Origin: Corticium candelabrum
Taxonomy: Eukaryota; Porifera; Homoscleromorpha; Homosclerophorida; Plakinidae
Assembly: GCF_963422355.1 (NCBI RefSeq)
Contig: NC_085099.1
Span: 397,113-461,112 of the forward strand
Direction: 5' to 3'
Length of the DNA stretch: 64,000 bases
The position numbers were made by a program, and so were the translations under genes. Below, in pieces: positions 1 through 10,534 of the stretch (positions within the stretch are counted from its first letter, which is position 1; the number at the start of each line of letters is the position of its first letter). The notes under the pieces are model-generated. The model was given only the letters and a program-made list of their open reading frames with translations. It ran no database searches and had not been told where the DNA came from.

Positions 1-38
<38 letters not shown>

Positions 39-78
39 TAGACAAACAGACACACCAACAGACAGACACATAAGTAAG
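1..78. repeat. (CA)n and GACA-type simple repeat
   Basis: Perfect CA dinucleotide run at the window edge grading into GACA and AAGT units. It lies in the first visible intron of the AGPAT-type gene on the minus strand. Confidence 0.9.
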
Positions 79-120
79 TAAGTAGACCAACGAGTAAACA
101 AACAGACAATGTTGTCTCAC

Positions 121-627
121 TCTTTCATCTTTAATCTTCTTAACTGTTTTATCAAGCACTTTCTTTGCCTTTTCCTTCTTCACTCGATCAATAAAAATCG
201 TCTCAACAAGCCAAGCACTAAGCCCAAACACGGGCACGTATTTCAACGACCTCTTAGCCATAAGAACCGTCCTCCTCGGCCAAATCAGAGATATACCCAA
301 CATATCCAGAGAACTCTGATGATTGGATATATATATCCGGGGACTTTCACAGTCATCTAGTATTTCCTCTCCCTCTATGCTGTACTGAATGCCCAACAGT
401 CGTTTCACACGCAGTAGTTTGGTGACTCTCTTCAAAACCTGCGCGTTCTCGTGACTTCTTTTCATGTGCAAGATGGCGTCGAGGATCACACAACATGAAA
501 TTATGAAGACAACTGCAAAGTAGATAGCGTGCTTGATAGTGTATCGTGCCTGTTGAGAAACCCGCGATAGAACGTAGAAAAAAAGCGCAAGAAGAAAGAA
601 GAAGACGAGCCAACCAATCAGCCCCAT
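121..627 (-). CDS. 1-acyl-sn-glycerol-3-phosphate acyltransferase, AGPAT1/2-like (first exon, partial)
   Basis: The minus-strand reading frame from the ATG at 625-627 runs open for 169 codons to a GTGAGA donor after 121; the rest of the gene lies outside the window. The enzyme class acylates lysophosphatidic acid to phosphatidic acid in the ER membrane. The N-terminus is hydrophobic (MGLIGWLVFFFLLALFFYVL) and a second hydrophobic stretch follows near residues 40-55. The acyltransferase block I motif is visible as SNHQSSLDMLG (NHxxxxD), followed by block II-like AKRSLKYVPVFG and the FIDR motif. These match animal AGPAT1/2 rather than LPCAT or GPAT. It is head-to-head with CDK9, with 182 bp between the start codons. 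The exon stops before the EGTR block, so completeness cannot be judged. Confidence 0.85.
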
Positions 628-809
628 GACGTTATCCGGGAATGTCAACGATTATCCGGGCATGAGACAATGGTTTGGGTCTAATTGTTCAGGTAACTAA
701 TTATCCGGGTATGTTGCTTATCCGGGTGCTCTATTTCCGCCTGTGGCAACGTGCTTTGGTAGAGGGTCTTTGTCCTCTCACAAGTCGTTGTTCTGGCCGG
801 AGTTTTCGG
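628..809. promoter_or_regulatory. Bidirectional promoter AGPAT / CDK9 with four ATCCGGG motifs
   Basis: The 182-bp gap between two divergent start codons holds four copies of ATCCGGG (634-640, 654-660, 703-709, 720-726), most preceded by TT. The same heptamer recurs near the starts of STARD7, the ArfGAP gene, ASS1/ZZZ3 and one decarboxylase. CCGGAT resembles an ETS-type core, but the binding factor is an inference. Confidence 0.6.
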
Positions 810-3009
810 ATGAGCAAGGAACCCTCGAAATCGTTCAACTACCCCTATTGCCATGAGGTCAGCAAATACGAGACGTTGGCTAAGATCGGGCAAGGAACGT
901 TCGGGTGCGAATAATGCGCTTATACAAGCCACCACGTGTTGTCGGACGGTTTTGATGGTTTAGAGAGGTGTTTAAAGCTAGGAACAGGAAGACTAAAGAG
1001 ACGGTAGCCCTTAAGAAGATTCTAATGGAGAACGAGAAGGAAGGGGTATGTGAGTCGCCATGTTGGTGATGTTGGGTACCCCGGATGTGAAACCGGAAGT
1101 GTTGGTAGTGTGTGTTGTGCATGTATTTATGACGTGTAGCGTTGTAGTAGTGTACCTTAATTATTAATGTCAATGTGATGGTTTGAGGCTGGTATAATGT
1201 TTTCTTTGGTTTTGTGATGTTTGTATGTGAGGTTGCTGTACTGTGTTCATTGCTGCATTTATATGTTGATGTGTGGGTGGGTCTTGTGTAGTATGTAGTA
1301 TCCACGTGTGCTTGACTGACTACTAGTGATCGTGATTCAGAAGGTAGAGGCACAAGACAAATTGATGTTTTGTATTTTGGTGCTGGATGTGGCATGTTGG
1401 TGGTTGGATTTTTGTTTTTAAAAAATTTGTTATTGCTCTACAATTTATTTTTTGTATTTTAATTTAAGTTAAATTGAAATTTTGTATTTAAAACTTTTTT
1501 AAATGTTTTGTTTTTAAAATTTTTAAATTTTGTATTTTTTAAATTAAAATTTGAATTTTTGAAATTTAAAAATTGTTTGTATTTTAAATTAAAATTTGAA
1601 TTTTGTATTAAAATTTGTTGTGCATTTTTAAATTAAAATTTCAATTTTGTTTTAAAATTTTTTTCTATTGAAAAATTAAAATTTCAATTTTCAAATTTGT
1701 TTATCATTTTTGTTTAGTATTTTAGTCTATAGTGTAAATTTCTGTTTTATTATTTTTGTTTGTAGTTTCCTATCACAGCGCTACGAGAGATTCGAATCTT
1801 GCAGCTACTGAAGCACGAGAACGTCACCAATCTACTAGAGATCTGCAGAAGCAAAGGTAGTTCATGTACATTCGTAGCCACTTTGAGCCGCAAACTTCCA
1901 GACACAAATCATTGCATAGACATTCGTCCTCCCAAAACAGAGAGAATTGGTCTGGAACTTTGTTGCTCTTAAATAACGTGTAGTGAACGAATTAGACTAG
2001 CAGTAATAAAGTGGGGTTATAATCATAATGGGACTTGTAAAGTATGAGCTCGTTTGCCCACAGCCACGCCGTACAATCGTGGCAAGGGCACCATCTTCCT
2101 GGTGTTCGAGTTCTGCGAGCACGATCTGGCCGGACTGCTCAGTAATCCGGACATGAAATTCACTCTCCCGGAAATTAAAAAACTCTCACAGCAGCTTCTA
2201 AACTCGCTCTTCTTCATACACAGAAACAAGGTAAGCGATCGACATGCATACGTGTGGTGCATGTGTGTTGGATATCATCTCGCGGGTTCTTCCAGATCTT
2301 ACATCGAGACATGAAGGCGGCAAACGTCCTCATAACCAAGAATGGCACGTTGAAGTTGGCCGATTTTGGTCTGGCTCGTGCGTTCAGTGTAGCGAAACAA
2401 CGATATACGAACCGTGTTGTCACATTGTGGTATCGCCCTCCTGAGTTGCTGCTCGGCGAGCGAAACTACGGTCCACCGATCGACATGTGGGGCGCCGGCT
2501 GTATCATAGCCGAGATGTGGACGCGAAGCCCAATCATGCAAGGCAACACCGAGCAGCACCAGTTGAGTCTGATCTGTAACTTGTGCGGCTCGATAACTCC
2601 AGACGTCTGGCCGGGAGTCGACTCGCTCGATCTCTATCAGAAGGTGAAACTTCCCGAGGCTCAGAAGAGGAAGGTGAAGGAGCGGCTACGAGCGTACGTC
2701 AAAGACGTACATGCTCTCGATCTCATCGACACTCTGCTCTCGCTCGATCCGGCGAGACGGATAGACAGCAATGCGGCGCTGAATCACGACTTGTTCTGGA
2801 CGGATCCGATGCCGAGCGTCGAGATCACGTCACTCAAGTCTCAGACCACGTCGATGTTTGAGTATTTGGCTCCGCCACGCCGGCGTGGACAGACAGCACC
2901 CCAGCAGCAGAGTCACACGAGACAAATGCCCGGAGCAGTTGCGGGAGGTTACTCTCACTCGTTAGGATCATCGTCCACCGCATCGATACGATTCGATCGC
3001 GTATTTTGA
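810..3009 (+). CDS. CDK9: Cyclin-dependent kinase 9 (P-TEFb kinase)
   Basis: Five exons: 810-904, 964-1045, 1766-1856, 2064-2230, 2296-3009. All phases close, giving 382 residues against 372 in human. CDK9 pairs with cyclin T as P-TEFb and phosphorylates the RNA polymerase II CTD and pausing factors. Visible motifs: glycine loop GQGTFG, catalytic lysine in VALKK, the diagnostic FPITALREI helix, HRDMKAAN catalytic loop, DFGLARAF, and the T-loop NRVVTLWYRPPELLLG carrying the activating threonine. The C-terminal tail is basic (APPRRRGQ) and then Ser/Gln-rich. The start at 810 is chosen because SFNYPYCHEVSKYE aligns with the conserved N-terminus. Intron 2 (1046-1765) is long for this locus and very A/T-rich. 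Divergent partner of the AGPAT-type gene. Confidence 0.95.
1410..1765. repeat. A/T-rich low-complexity tract in CDK9 intron 2
   Basis: Degenerate repeats of AAAATTTGAATTTTGTATT-like units fill the 3' half of the intron. No coding signal is seen. Confidence 0.6.
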
Positions 3010-3686
3010 TATATAAAGTTATCTAATTGCAAGCTGTTGGACTCACACGATTCGATGGATTCCATTTAGTTTGCTGAAGGACAAAGACTATGTTCTGTAA
3101 TTACGAAGTGACTTTGGGTTGTTAGTACAAAAGGCAGTATTTATTACGATTTTGGTTGTAATTTACATTTTATTGAGCGGCGGGATGAGGATGGCGATGA
3201 GTGTAATTGTCATTGATATCAATGATGTCTGGTATACTTTTGTACTGAATGCAACCGAATGTGTTCTGGTCGTTGACTCTGTAATTTCTTCGTAACCAAT
3301 AGAGCACACGATAAAATTGCGGTTACGGTATCGTGTCGTGTTGAGCATTTGTGTGCATGGAGTCTAGGGTACTGAGACGACTGTAGCTGATGAAGTTCAA
3401 TTCATTGTCATTGATATTTTGGTGTGTGTCTGTCTGTCTGTCTCTGTCTGTCCATGTCTGTGTCTTTCTGTCCATGTCTGTATGTGTGTGTGTGTGTCTG
3501 TCTGTCTGTCTGTCTGTCTTTGCGTGTGCATGCATGTCACCTTGTGTGTGTGCATGCGCGTGTAATCCATAGCAACAAACCAAGAGTTACCGTGTCTTGC
3601 AAATGTCTTTCTCTGTACAAACTAGTATACACTCAATAGCAAGCAGGCATGCCTGCACAAACATGTAACTAAGTGTGACAATCCTG
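3010..3686. other. Convergent intergenic region with TGTC/TGTG repeats
   Basis: Holds the 3' flanks of CDK9 and of the E2-like gene. A CTGT/GT simple repeat occupies about 3421-3555. I see no additional gene. Confidence 0.6.
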
Positions 3687-4589
3687 TCACCGAAGTTTAT
3701 TCACAATATGTGTTAAAGTTTCTTTCAATCTCTGCCACATTCCCTGTTTCATCAACTGCGTCATACATTCGTGTCTCAACTCATTCCTGCTCACAGCACC
3801 ACAAACTGCATCTTCACAAAGTACAGTCTCCTTGGCATCATGTGACTCTGAAGTCTCTTTCGTATCGCCATCCGTGCATCCATTTGTATGTCCGTTTGTG
3901 TGTCCATTTGTTTCTCTGTCTGTGTCTCCATTTGTGTGCCCATCTGTGTCTCCATCTGCATCTCCATTTGTTTGTCCATTTGTTGTTTCTCCATCTGTGT
4001 CTCCATTTGTGTGTCCATCTGTGTGTTCATCGTTTCTCACCTCTGGCTCATCACCACAAGGCACTTCTGCATCCTTACAGTCACCAGCAGCATTGACTGT
4101 TGACTCCTCCTCCTCATCTACCTGGTTTCTTTCATACAAAGCCCCATCCACATCCCCACCTTGTAGAGACAATTCAACATTCAATCGAAACTCATCATAT
4201 TCAATCCCATCATTGAAATACTCATTCAACGGATCGTCCAAATTCGGGTTGTAAATCAGAAAGAGGAGACCCTGAACGACGTCTTCAAGCGAGAGCGTCG
4301 ATTCCCACTCATCAGACAACAGATTGAGACAAATATCACCTGAAGTGTCAATATTAGGATGATAGATGTCTGTATTGCAGTGTACAGCAGGTGGGCTGTC
4401 GGGGTAGTCATCCTGAAGCGTCACTGTAAAACTGAATTTGCCCTTTCTATAGAGGCCAGCATTAGGTACAATAACAACGTCGAATTTCGTCATTTCGTCG
4501 TAGTTTTCGATGCTTGCTTGTCTGTCAGAGAAGCTCGCGACGTTGCGTAGCAACTTGTGTAGATCCTTCACTCTCGACTGTGTGCTCAT
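3687..4589 (-). CDS. Ubiquitin-like-conjugating enzyme E2, UBE2M/UBE2F (NEDD8-E2)-like, with repeat-derived tail
   Basis: Intronless, 300 codons. Residues about 5-155 form a UBC fold: FDVVIVPNAGLYRKGKFSF, the PPAVHCNTDIYHPNID segment, then GDICLNLLSDEW with the HPN triad and the catalytic cysteine, and IYNPNLDDPLNEYF. This pattern is closest to the NEDD8-conjugating E2s UBC12/UBE2F (HPNIDxxGxVCLNIL, EPNxxDPLN). Neddylation would activate cullin ligases; the substrate is inferred. After an acidic linker, about residues 185-245 are a degenerate run of (D/E)xTNGxTDG units encoded by a 12-bp repeat. A normal-looking helical C-terminus (about 270-300) follows. The tail is absent from known family members and looks like an expanded simple repeat kept in frame. 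Head-to-head with STARD7, about 890 bp apart with a MITE-like insertion between. Confidence 0.8.
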   Translation of the reverse strand: MSTQSRVKDLHKLLRNVASFSDRQASIENYDEMTKFDVVIVPNAGLYRKGKFSFTVTLQDDYPDSPPAVHCNTDIYHPNIDTSGDICLNLLSDEWESTLSLEDVVQGLLFLIYNPNLDDPLNEYFNDGIEYDEFRLNVELSLQGGDVDGALYERNQVDEEEESTVNAAGDCKDAEVPCGDEPEVRNDEHTDGHTNGDTDGETTNGQTNGDADGDTDGHTNGDTDRETNGHTNGHTNGCTDGDTKETSESHDAKETVLCEDAVCGAVSRNELRHECMTQLMKQGMWQRLKETLTHIVNKLR

Positions 4590-4770
4590 GGTGAGCGCCG
4601 AAAGAAGTCTGATGAAAGTCTAGGAAACGAGTTAGTGATATATGTGCTGATGTCCTGAAATGGTAACATGACGTAACGTGCTGACATTGCACCACTGATT
4701 GTCAATAGTTAGTTAGCGCGCGTTACTAAAAATCGTGCTGACACAGCATCAATGCGCGTTGTATGGAGAC

Positions 4771-5228
4771 ACTGTAAATCAACAAATTTTCGTAGGCGGA
4801 AAAAACATTCGTAAATGTCCAAATTTGCTATTTCGTAATCAGCCAACTTTCGTAATCGTTGATCAACATAGCCACTTTTCTGTGCAGGACATCAACGCTA
4901 GCACGAAATCAACAGAATCAAAACCACAGCACACGCGTTGGCGTGTGTACGTCCTAGTAGCATCTCACCTGGTGTCCACGTGCGGACATGTCAAAACCAC
5001 AGCACCACTCGTAAATATCCGCTATTGCCTAGACTCACCAGCTAGGTCAGTCTGTCTGGCACGCGTGACACGTGATGATTATTGTACTGTACACTATGTG
5101 AAGTGTCCCTAGAAACCGAGAGCGACAAAAATTAGTAAGCATGTAACTTTATATATATTTAGTAAATCTGAGGTCGCTTACGAAATCTACGAAAGTTAGA
5201 TGGTTACAAGTTTTTGTTGATTTACAGT
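4771..5228. mobile_element. MITE-like element with inverted ends
   Basis: The left end ACTGTAAATCAACAAA is matched in inverse at the right end TTGTTGATTTACAGT (5214-5228). Internal TTCGTA/TACGAA copies lie near both ends. About 460 bp with no recognisable transposase. It sits between the divergent E2-like and STARD7 genes. Target duplication is unclear. Confidence 0.5.
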
Positions 5229-5407
5229 ATAATTAAAATTACAAAACAAATTGAATTTTTTGTTTTTTATCTAGAGATTGCTTAAATTTTATCTGTTAAA
5301 GTTATCGTCGTCATCAAAATACTAGTACTATAGTAGATTATATTATAAGTTATAAATATTTTACGGCACTCACAACTATCTGTTCATTCGACGACATACT
5401 AGTGCAC

Positions 5408-5414
5408 ATCCGGG
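5408..5414 (+). promoter_or_regulatory. ATCCGGG motif upstream of STARD7
   Basis: A single copy 68 bp before the STARD7 start codon, on the coding strand. Same heptamer as in the AGPAT/CDK9 promoter. Confidence 0.4.
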
Positions 5415-5481
5415 AATTACCATTGTGTTATTAGCGCGCGCTACTGGCCTACTATTTACTACACACATTGTCTGCCGTGAC

Positions 5482-7766
5482 ATGGCAGCGCAAGGCCAAC
5501 GCAACATCCCTGCAGCCATGCGACGTTTTTCCAGAGTTCTTAACAGCAGAAGATTAATTCAATTAGCGGGGCCTCATTTGAGGTTCATCAGTCAGACCAG
5601 TTCCTGCACAACGCCGCGCAGAAAACGCTTATTGTTGGATTTACAAGGATTAGTCATATTCACTCGCCTTTTTTGGCACTGGATACGTCCACTGTTGAAA
5701 TACAGAGTGAGAAACAGCCCTCCAGCAGGCTCATCAGGACGAGGACACTCTGGTGGATCAGAGAGGAAGGCTAGAGTGCAAGGAACTCTGCTGTTCGGAG
5801 CGGCGGCGTTTGTCTGGGACAGGGAAAAGATTAAGGATGAAGAGATAGAGAGGTCAGTGTGAGATGATGAATGAAATGAAGAGATCAGTGAAGATCAATG
5901 AATACATGCAGAGTTGTAATGATGACAGTCTGTGCATGTGGGTGATATTGTGGCGTCTGATAGTCTAGTGTATTGTGAGATGCATCCCTCCAATACAATA
6001 GTCTAGTGTATTGTGAGATGCATTCCTCCAATACAATAGTCTAGTGTATTGTGAGATGCATCCCTCCAATACAATAGTCTAGTGTATTGTGAGATGCATC
6101 CCTCTATTACAGTAGTCTAGTGTATTGTGAGATGCATCCCTCCAATATAATAGTCTAATGTATTGTGAGGTACATCCCTCTAATACAATGATCTAATGTA
6201 TGCATTAATTAAACTAAAATCCTCATTCCCAGTCCTTCCTACACACTGTGTTGGTGCTGTTCTAAATGCAGAGAAGTACTGGGAACAAGGCTAGCCAAAT
6301 TACCTACTAACACATGAAATATTTTCCTCACAGTTGTCTCAATGGTGCCGGACTTAAACAGACAAAGCAAGCCCCACCCACTAATCCTGACCCCATACAA
6401 GAAATCACAACATTAGATCCTCCTCCTATTGATCCTGTTGCTGCCGCCGGATTACTACCCATTGTGTCGTCTCTTGTCCATCCACGGCTCACCAGCTCTG
6501 CTGTGGCTGAACAGCCACATAATGATTGGGAGTTTCTGCTAAAGAACGACAACTTTAAATTGTGGAGGAAACTGCACAATGAGAGCGGGGTCTATTGGTA
6601 TAAAAGTGAGTGTGTACAGTGTGTTGGCAGTTGTTTTGTGGTGGTTGATTGTTGGGTTGATGTAGTGGTGGGATCATACAATGATGTGTCTCCAAGAGCA
6701 TTTTATAAGACACAGGTTTGGGTTTGTGGATATGTTTGTATGAAGTTATGTTTGTTTGTCTGTTTGTTTGATTCTTTGATTGTTTGCTTTTTGTCTGTTT
6801 GTCTGTTGTCTATCAGTCTGTCTGTCTGTCTGTCTGTTTGTTTGTCTGTTTCTGTCTGTTTTTTGTCTGTTTGTTTCTCTGTTTGTTTCTTTGTTTGTCT
6901 GTTTGTTTGTTGTTTGTTTGTCTGTTTGTTTGTTTGTTTGATTGTATGCTCTTTTGTCTGTCTGTTTGCTGTTTGTTTGTTTATTTGTTTGTCTGTCTGT
7001 TTGCTTGTTTGTCTTTATCTGTTTGTCTGTATTCTTGCCTGTTTGTTTGTCTGTCTGTTTGTGTTTGTCTGTCTGTTTCTGTTTGTTTGCTTGTCTTTGT
7101 GTTTGTCTGGTTTTTGTCAATTTGTCTCTTTCTCTATTTTTGTGTTTCATTTGTACACATTTGTGTCTGTTTCTGCATATTTTCCTACATGCAATTGCAT
7201 ATTCACTGCTCTGGAAACCGTCTGATCACCCACTTCATAGATGGACCTCGACTACCGCAAGAAATGGGACACAAGTGTAATGGACCTGAAAGTTATCGAG
7301 CGAGACGTAACAACAGGCAACGAGATTGTCTACTGGTCACAGAAATACCCAGTAAGCATGCAAACAGCCACACACACATGCACCTATCACTCAACCTGTG
7401 AACGTGTTAGTTTCCAATGAGAAGCAGAGAATATGTGTACGTGAGACGAGCAATGGTAAACACGAGCTCATTGGCTGTTGATTGTTTATTTGATGTTCTG
7501 TGGTGTGTCCAGTTTTGTAGCTCAGATAATGCGATGGTAATTGTGTCGCGAGCTGTCGAGCATCCGGGGTGTCCAGAGAAATCAGACTTTGTCAGAGTGA
7601 GGGAATACATCAGTCAAATGGTTATTATTCCACATTCGGACTTCGATAAGGTTTGTATGGGCGAGAGATAGTTGCCAATCGACGGTCACTTGATGAGACT
7701 TTATGAGACTTTATGGGTCATGTGTGGGTTGGTAACACTTTGTAGCATGCAGACGGACAAACTGAT

Positions 7767-7825
<59 letters not shown>

Positions 7826-8296
7826 ATGCATACTAATGTAGTTTGTTTTTGCAGGATGGTCTGGATTATGTTTGTACATACTTTGATGATCCCAACACGT
7901 ACATCCCAACTGCTTGTCTCGGCTTTGCATACAGAGGTCAGTGTACTAGTGGCAGTGAGAGTCACATTACATACTGATCATTACACAGTTTGAAATTGTA
8001 ATATAATATTGATTTATAATACAAAAATTTAAAGAAATTTTTTGTGTCCTTGATTTTTCCACAATTCTAGTGAATCTGGTTAGTTGATTGAGGTGTAGAG
8101 AGTACATCGCAACATTGATGCGTTGTCTTCTTTTGTGATGTTTTCTGTGTGTGCTCTTGTCACAGGAATTCCTGATTTCATGGAGAAATTCCACACAGCT
8201 GCTTTGGAAAGGGGGCAAGCAAGACGGGAAAGTCAGGAGTCGTCACAGCAGAGGAAGACATTTCCATGGCAGAGACAGGCAGAGCCACAAGCATAA
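5482..8296 (+). CDS. STARD7: StAR-related lipid transfer protein 7 (START domain)
   Basis: Eight exons: 5482-5852, 6334-6605, 6666-6715, 7241-7351, 7411-7455, 7513-7650, 7855-7936, 8166-8296; 399 residues and all phases close. STARD7 carries phosphatidylcholine to mitochondria. The N-terminus is Arg-rich and amphipathic, as for a mitochondrial presequence, followed by a hydrophobic patch and FVWDREKIKDEEIERS, which matches the conserved FVWDEERIQEEELQRS of animal STARD7. The START domain begins at NDWEFLLKNDNFKLWRK. It continues through DLDYRKKWD, VIERDV, REYVYVRRA, VIVSRAVEHPG, FVRVREYISQMVI and GIPDFMEKFH. The C-terminus is short and Gln-rich. Intron 1 holds a 38-bp minisatellite, intron 3 a long TGTY repeat and intron 6 a (GT)n run. 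Confidence 0.93.
5961..6199 (+). repeat. 38-bp minisatellite, about 6 units (STARD7 intron 1)
   Basis: Tandem units of 38 bp beginning TAGTCTAGTGTATTGTGAGA, with few differences between copies. Each unit contains inverted arms TGTATTG and CAATACA around the palindrome GATGCATC, so each can fold into a hairpin. The same unit forms a second array at 18310-18574. Confidence 0.85.
6735..7135 (+). repeat. Long TGTC/TGTT tetranucleotide tract (STARD7 intron 3)
   Basis: About 400 bp of mixed TGTC and TGTT units. Its long open frames are an artefact of the 4-bp unit. Confidence 0.9.
7769..7825 (+). repeat. (GT)n dinucleotide repeat
   Basis: Near-perfect GT run in STARD7 intron 6. Confidence 0.95.
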
Positions 8297-9000
8297 GGGC
8301 AGTTGTACATCATCACGCAATGTAACACAATGATTAACGAAATAGTGAATATGCTTTGCAAGAAAATAGAAAAACCAAAGTACTGCATCATTTGTTGGAG
8401 TGCAGTTTTCAACGTTGCACACACTGCCTCTACCTTGTGAGGGTGTCAATGTTTGTGGGGGAGAGGGAGAGGGAAGATAGGGAGAAGGGAGATAGAGAGA
8501 AGGGAAGGAAGATAGGGAGAGGAGAGGAGAGGGTTTAATGGGGTGGGTAGGTTTCAGACCTCCATAAATTCTGTTAGTCTTTTGATAGGACTACATGAGT
8601 GCACTCCTAGACCGACAGGTTGATAGTGTATACAATAGGTACTGTAGTCTCCTCAACAATCATTGTGGAGTGTCAATAGCAAGCATCCAACTGACGTGTT
8701 TTCTACTGTTTTTCTTGATCATGGGAGAAATATGGTGCACAATTTATGCACAACAGGCTATTTGGTAATTTGATTTTAAACCTTAATGTTTTGTCTTGAA
8801 GTGCTTGTGACACAGGGCAACATGGCAAAGGGTACTGTATCCATACTTTGTCTCTGTACCGGTGTATATGAGATCATGATTGGTAGAGCATTGCAACATT
8901 CTACAGACTTTAGTAGCGACTACACTATTTGATAATGGTTTGCACTGGCAGGTGCATCAACGTCATCACAGCAACAACAAATTGGCAACCAATGAGATTG
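8297..9000. other. Intergenic region, GA-rich tract
   Basis: Convergent 3' flanks of STARD7 and sulfatase copy A. A GGGAGA/GATAGG purine tract lies at about 8459-8532. No gene is seen. From about 8950 the sequence becomes recognisably similar to the 3' flank of sulfatase copy B. Confidence 0.5.
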
Positions 9001-9022
9001 TGTGCAGATCAGCATGCGGGCG

Positions 9023-10534
9023 TCACTTGGAGAAACTTTTTCTTAGGAGTTTGCTAAGCTCTTTCGCAGTCTCTTCTTGTGTTTCCGCAAGATTTATGTT
9101 TTCAAAAGCATCAAAGTCGTTTTCTGTGTCTCCTTGGTGATCATACAGTTCCTTTCCAATAACATTCTCCCAATTCGGTTGCAGTTTCTCCCCATTCCAT
9201 TCGACCCATTCAGTGTAACGATAACGGTCTGTTCTAATGCTGTAGCCCATGTAGGGGAAGTCCGTTCTTTTTACTCGAGTGCAACCATTTTCAGCGATTT
9301 CAAGATTCCCACAACGAGGATATTGTGATAAAGAAACGTTCTTTATAATTGTTGTTGGATCTTTGAATAGAGAAACGAGTGACTTCCCTTCCAAGTTTTC
9401 TTGACAAGGCGGTAGTCCTGCCAACTCTACCAACGTCGGAAACACATCTACCAATTCAACTAACGATGAAGTCTTTTGTCCTGCAGTAGCCTCGTATCCA
9501 GGAGCACGAATCATAAATGGCACACGAGCTGCTAATTCAAAATTCGTGTGTTTGCACCATTCATTGTGTTCTCCGAGCTGCCAGCCGTGATCTGCATGAA
9601 ATGCTACTATAGTATTGTTAGACAAACCCAGACTCTCCAATTCATTTAGAACTTCTCCAACTAGAGAGTCCATATAACTCACAGCAGCGTAGTAGCCTTG
9701 TCTAAGATGTTGCTGGACTTCTACCGGATAAGGAACAGAAATGTTGTATGTATAGTTTGTAAGATCTGAATAGCGACCCGGAGGCATACAATTGTGAAAG
9801 GCAACCATAGGCATGCCCTTTGGTGTCATGCGATGTTTAGCAACTTGAATATTCGACTCGTTTGTATAGTGCTGTAGAAATTCTTCGGGATAACGCCAAG
9901 AAAGGTGAGGTTTATGAAACCCGATTCCAAGAAAGAACGGAGTGTCTCTGTGTTGTGCGGCGTAGCGCATGTGCTGCATCATAATGGCCGTCGAGTTCAA
10001 GTCAGTAAAATTGTATTTCTGACGAGGAAGAGCACAAGAACTCGTGCGGTTAGGACATCCTTCGGGATGTCCCCAGTAATAAGGAAATTGCTCGAGATCG
10101 GACCAGGACGGTGGATCATTGTTAGGAGGAAGATTGAGGTGATAAAGTTTACCTACACCAGACGAGAAATATCCATGATTCTTAAAGTATTGTGGCATGG
10201 AAGACCAGTCGAGTCCCACATCTGCTTCTCGAAAGTGATCGATAAAATTCCACGCTTTTGTGGTGTCTGGACGTCTTCCCGTCATGAACGAGTTTCTAGA
10301 AGGTGCGCACACAGCCTGCTGACAGTAAGCTCTCTCAAACACCAATGATTGATTGGCCAGCTTGTCAATATTAGGTGTGTACATCTCCCTTTGACCATAA
10401 GCGCCAAGCTGAGGACGAAGATCGTCCACAACAATATAGAGAACGTTCTTCAGGTCAGACGCTTGCGTCAAAAAGAGAAAGCAGCAAACATGTACTAGTA
10501 GAAGACTCCGGAACATTTCACAGGTTTCAACCAT
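9023..10534 (-). CDS. IDS: Iduronate-2-sulfatase-like lysosomal sulfatase, copy A
   Basis: Intronless, 503 residues from the ATG at 10532-10534 (an upstream GTG is not used as the start). The first 25 or so residues look like a signal peptide (RSLLLVHVCCFLFLTQA). The sulfatase signature CAPSR is at about Cys76, the residue converted to formylglycine. Metal ligands are visible in YIVVDDLRP and FHADHGWQLGEH. Family blocks such as TGRRPDTT, GYHKPH-like GFHKPHLSWRYPEEF, VSYMDSLVGEVL and MGYSIRTDRYRYTEW match animal IDS, which removes 2-sulfate from iduronate in heparan and dermatan sulfate in lysosomes. It is the inverted partner of copy B; within the coding region the two differ visibly only in the last six or so codons (KSFSK here). 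Confidence 0.9.
   Translation of the reverse strand: MVETCEMFRSLLLVHVCCFLFLTQASDLKNVLYIVVDDLRPQLGAYGQREMYTPNIDKLANQSLVFERAYCQQAVCAPSRNSFMTGRRPDTTKAWNFIDHFREADVGLDWSSMPQYFKNHGYFSSGVGKLYHLNLPPNNDPPSWSDLEQFPYYWGHPEGCPNRTSSCALPRQKYNFTDLNSTAIMMQHMRYAAQHRDTPFFLGIGFHKPHLSWRYPEEFLQHYTNESNIQVAKHRMTPKGMPMVAFHNCMPPGRYSDLTNYTYNISVPYPVEVQQHLRQGYYAAVSYMDSLVGEVLNELESLGLSNNTIVAFHADHGWQLGEHNEWCKHTNFELAARVPFMIRAPGYEATAGQKTSSLVELVDVFPTLVELAGLPPCQENLEGKSLVSLFKDPTTIIKNVSLSQYPRCGNLEIAENGCTRVKRTDFPYMGYSIRTDRYRYTEWVEWNGEKLQPNWENVIGKELYDHQGDTENDFDAFENINLAETQEETAKELSKLLRKSFSK

Noticed and set aside
4735-5112. 125-codon frame upstream of STARD7
   Set aside because: Falls within the MITE-like element and shows no family resemblance.
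5961-6199. CRISPR-like array
   Set aside because: Units are contiguous tandem copies without unique spacers, in a spliced eukaryotic gene.
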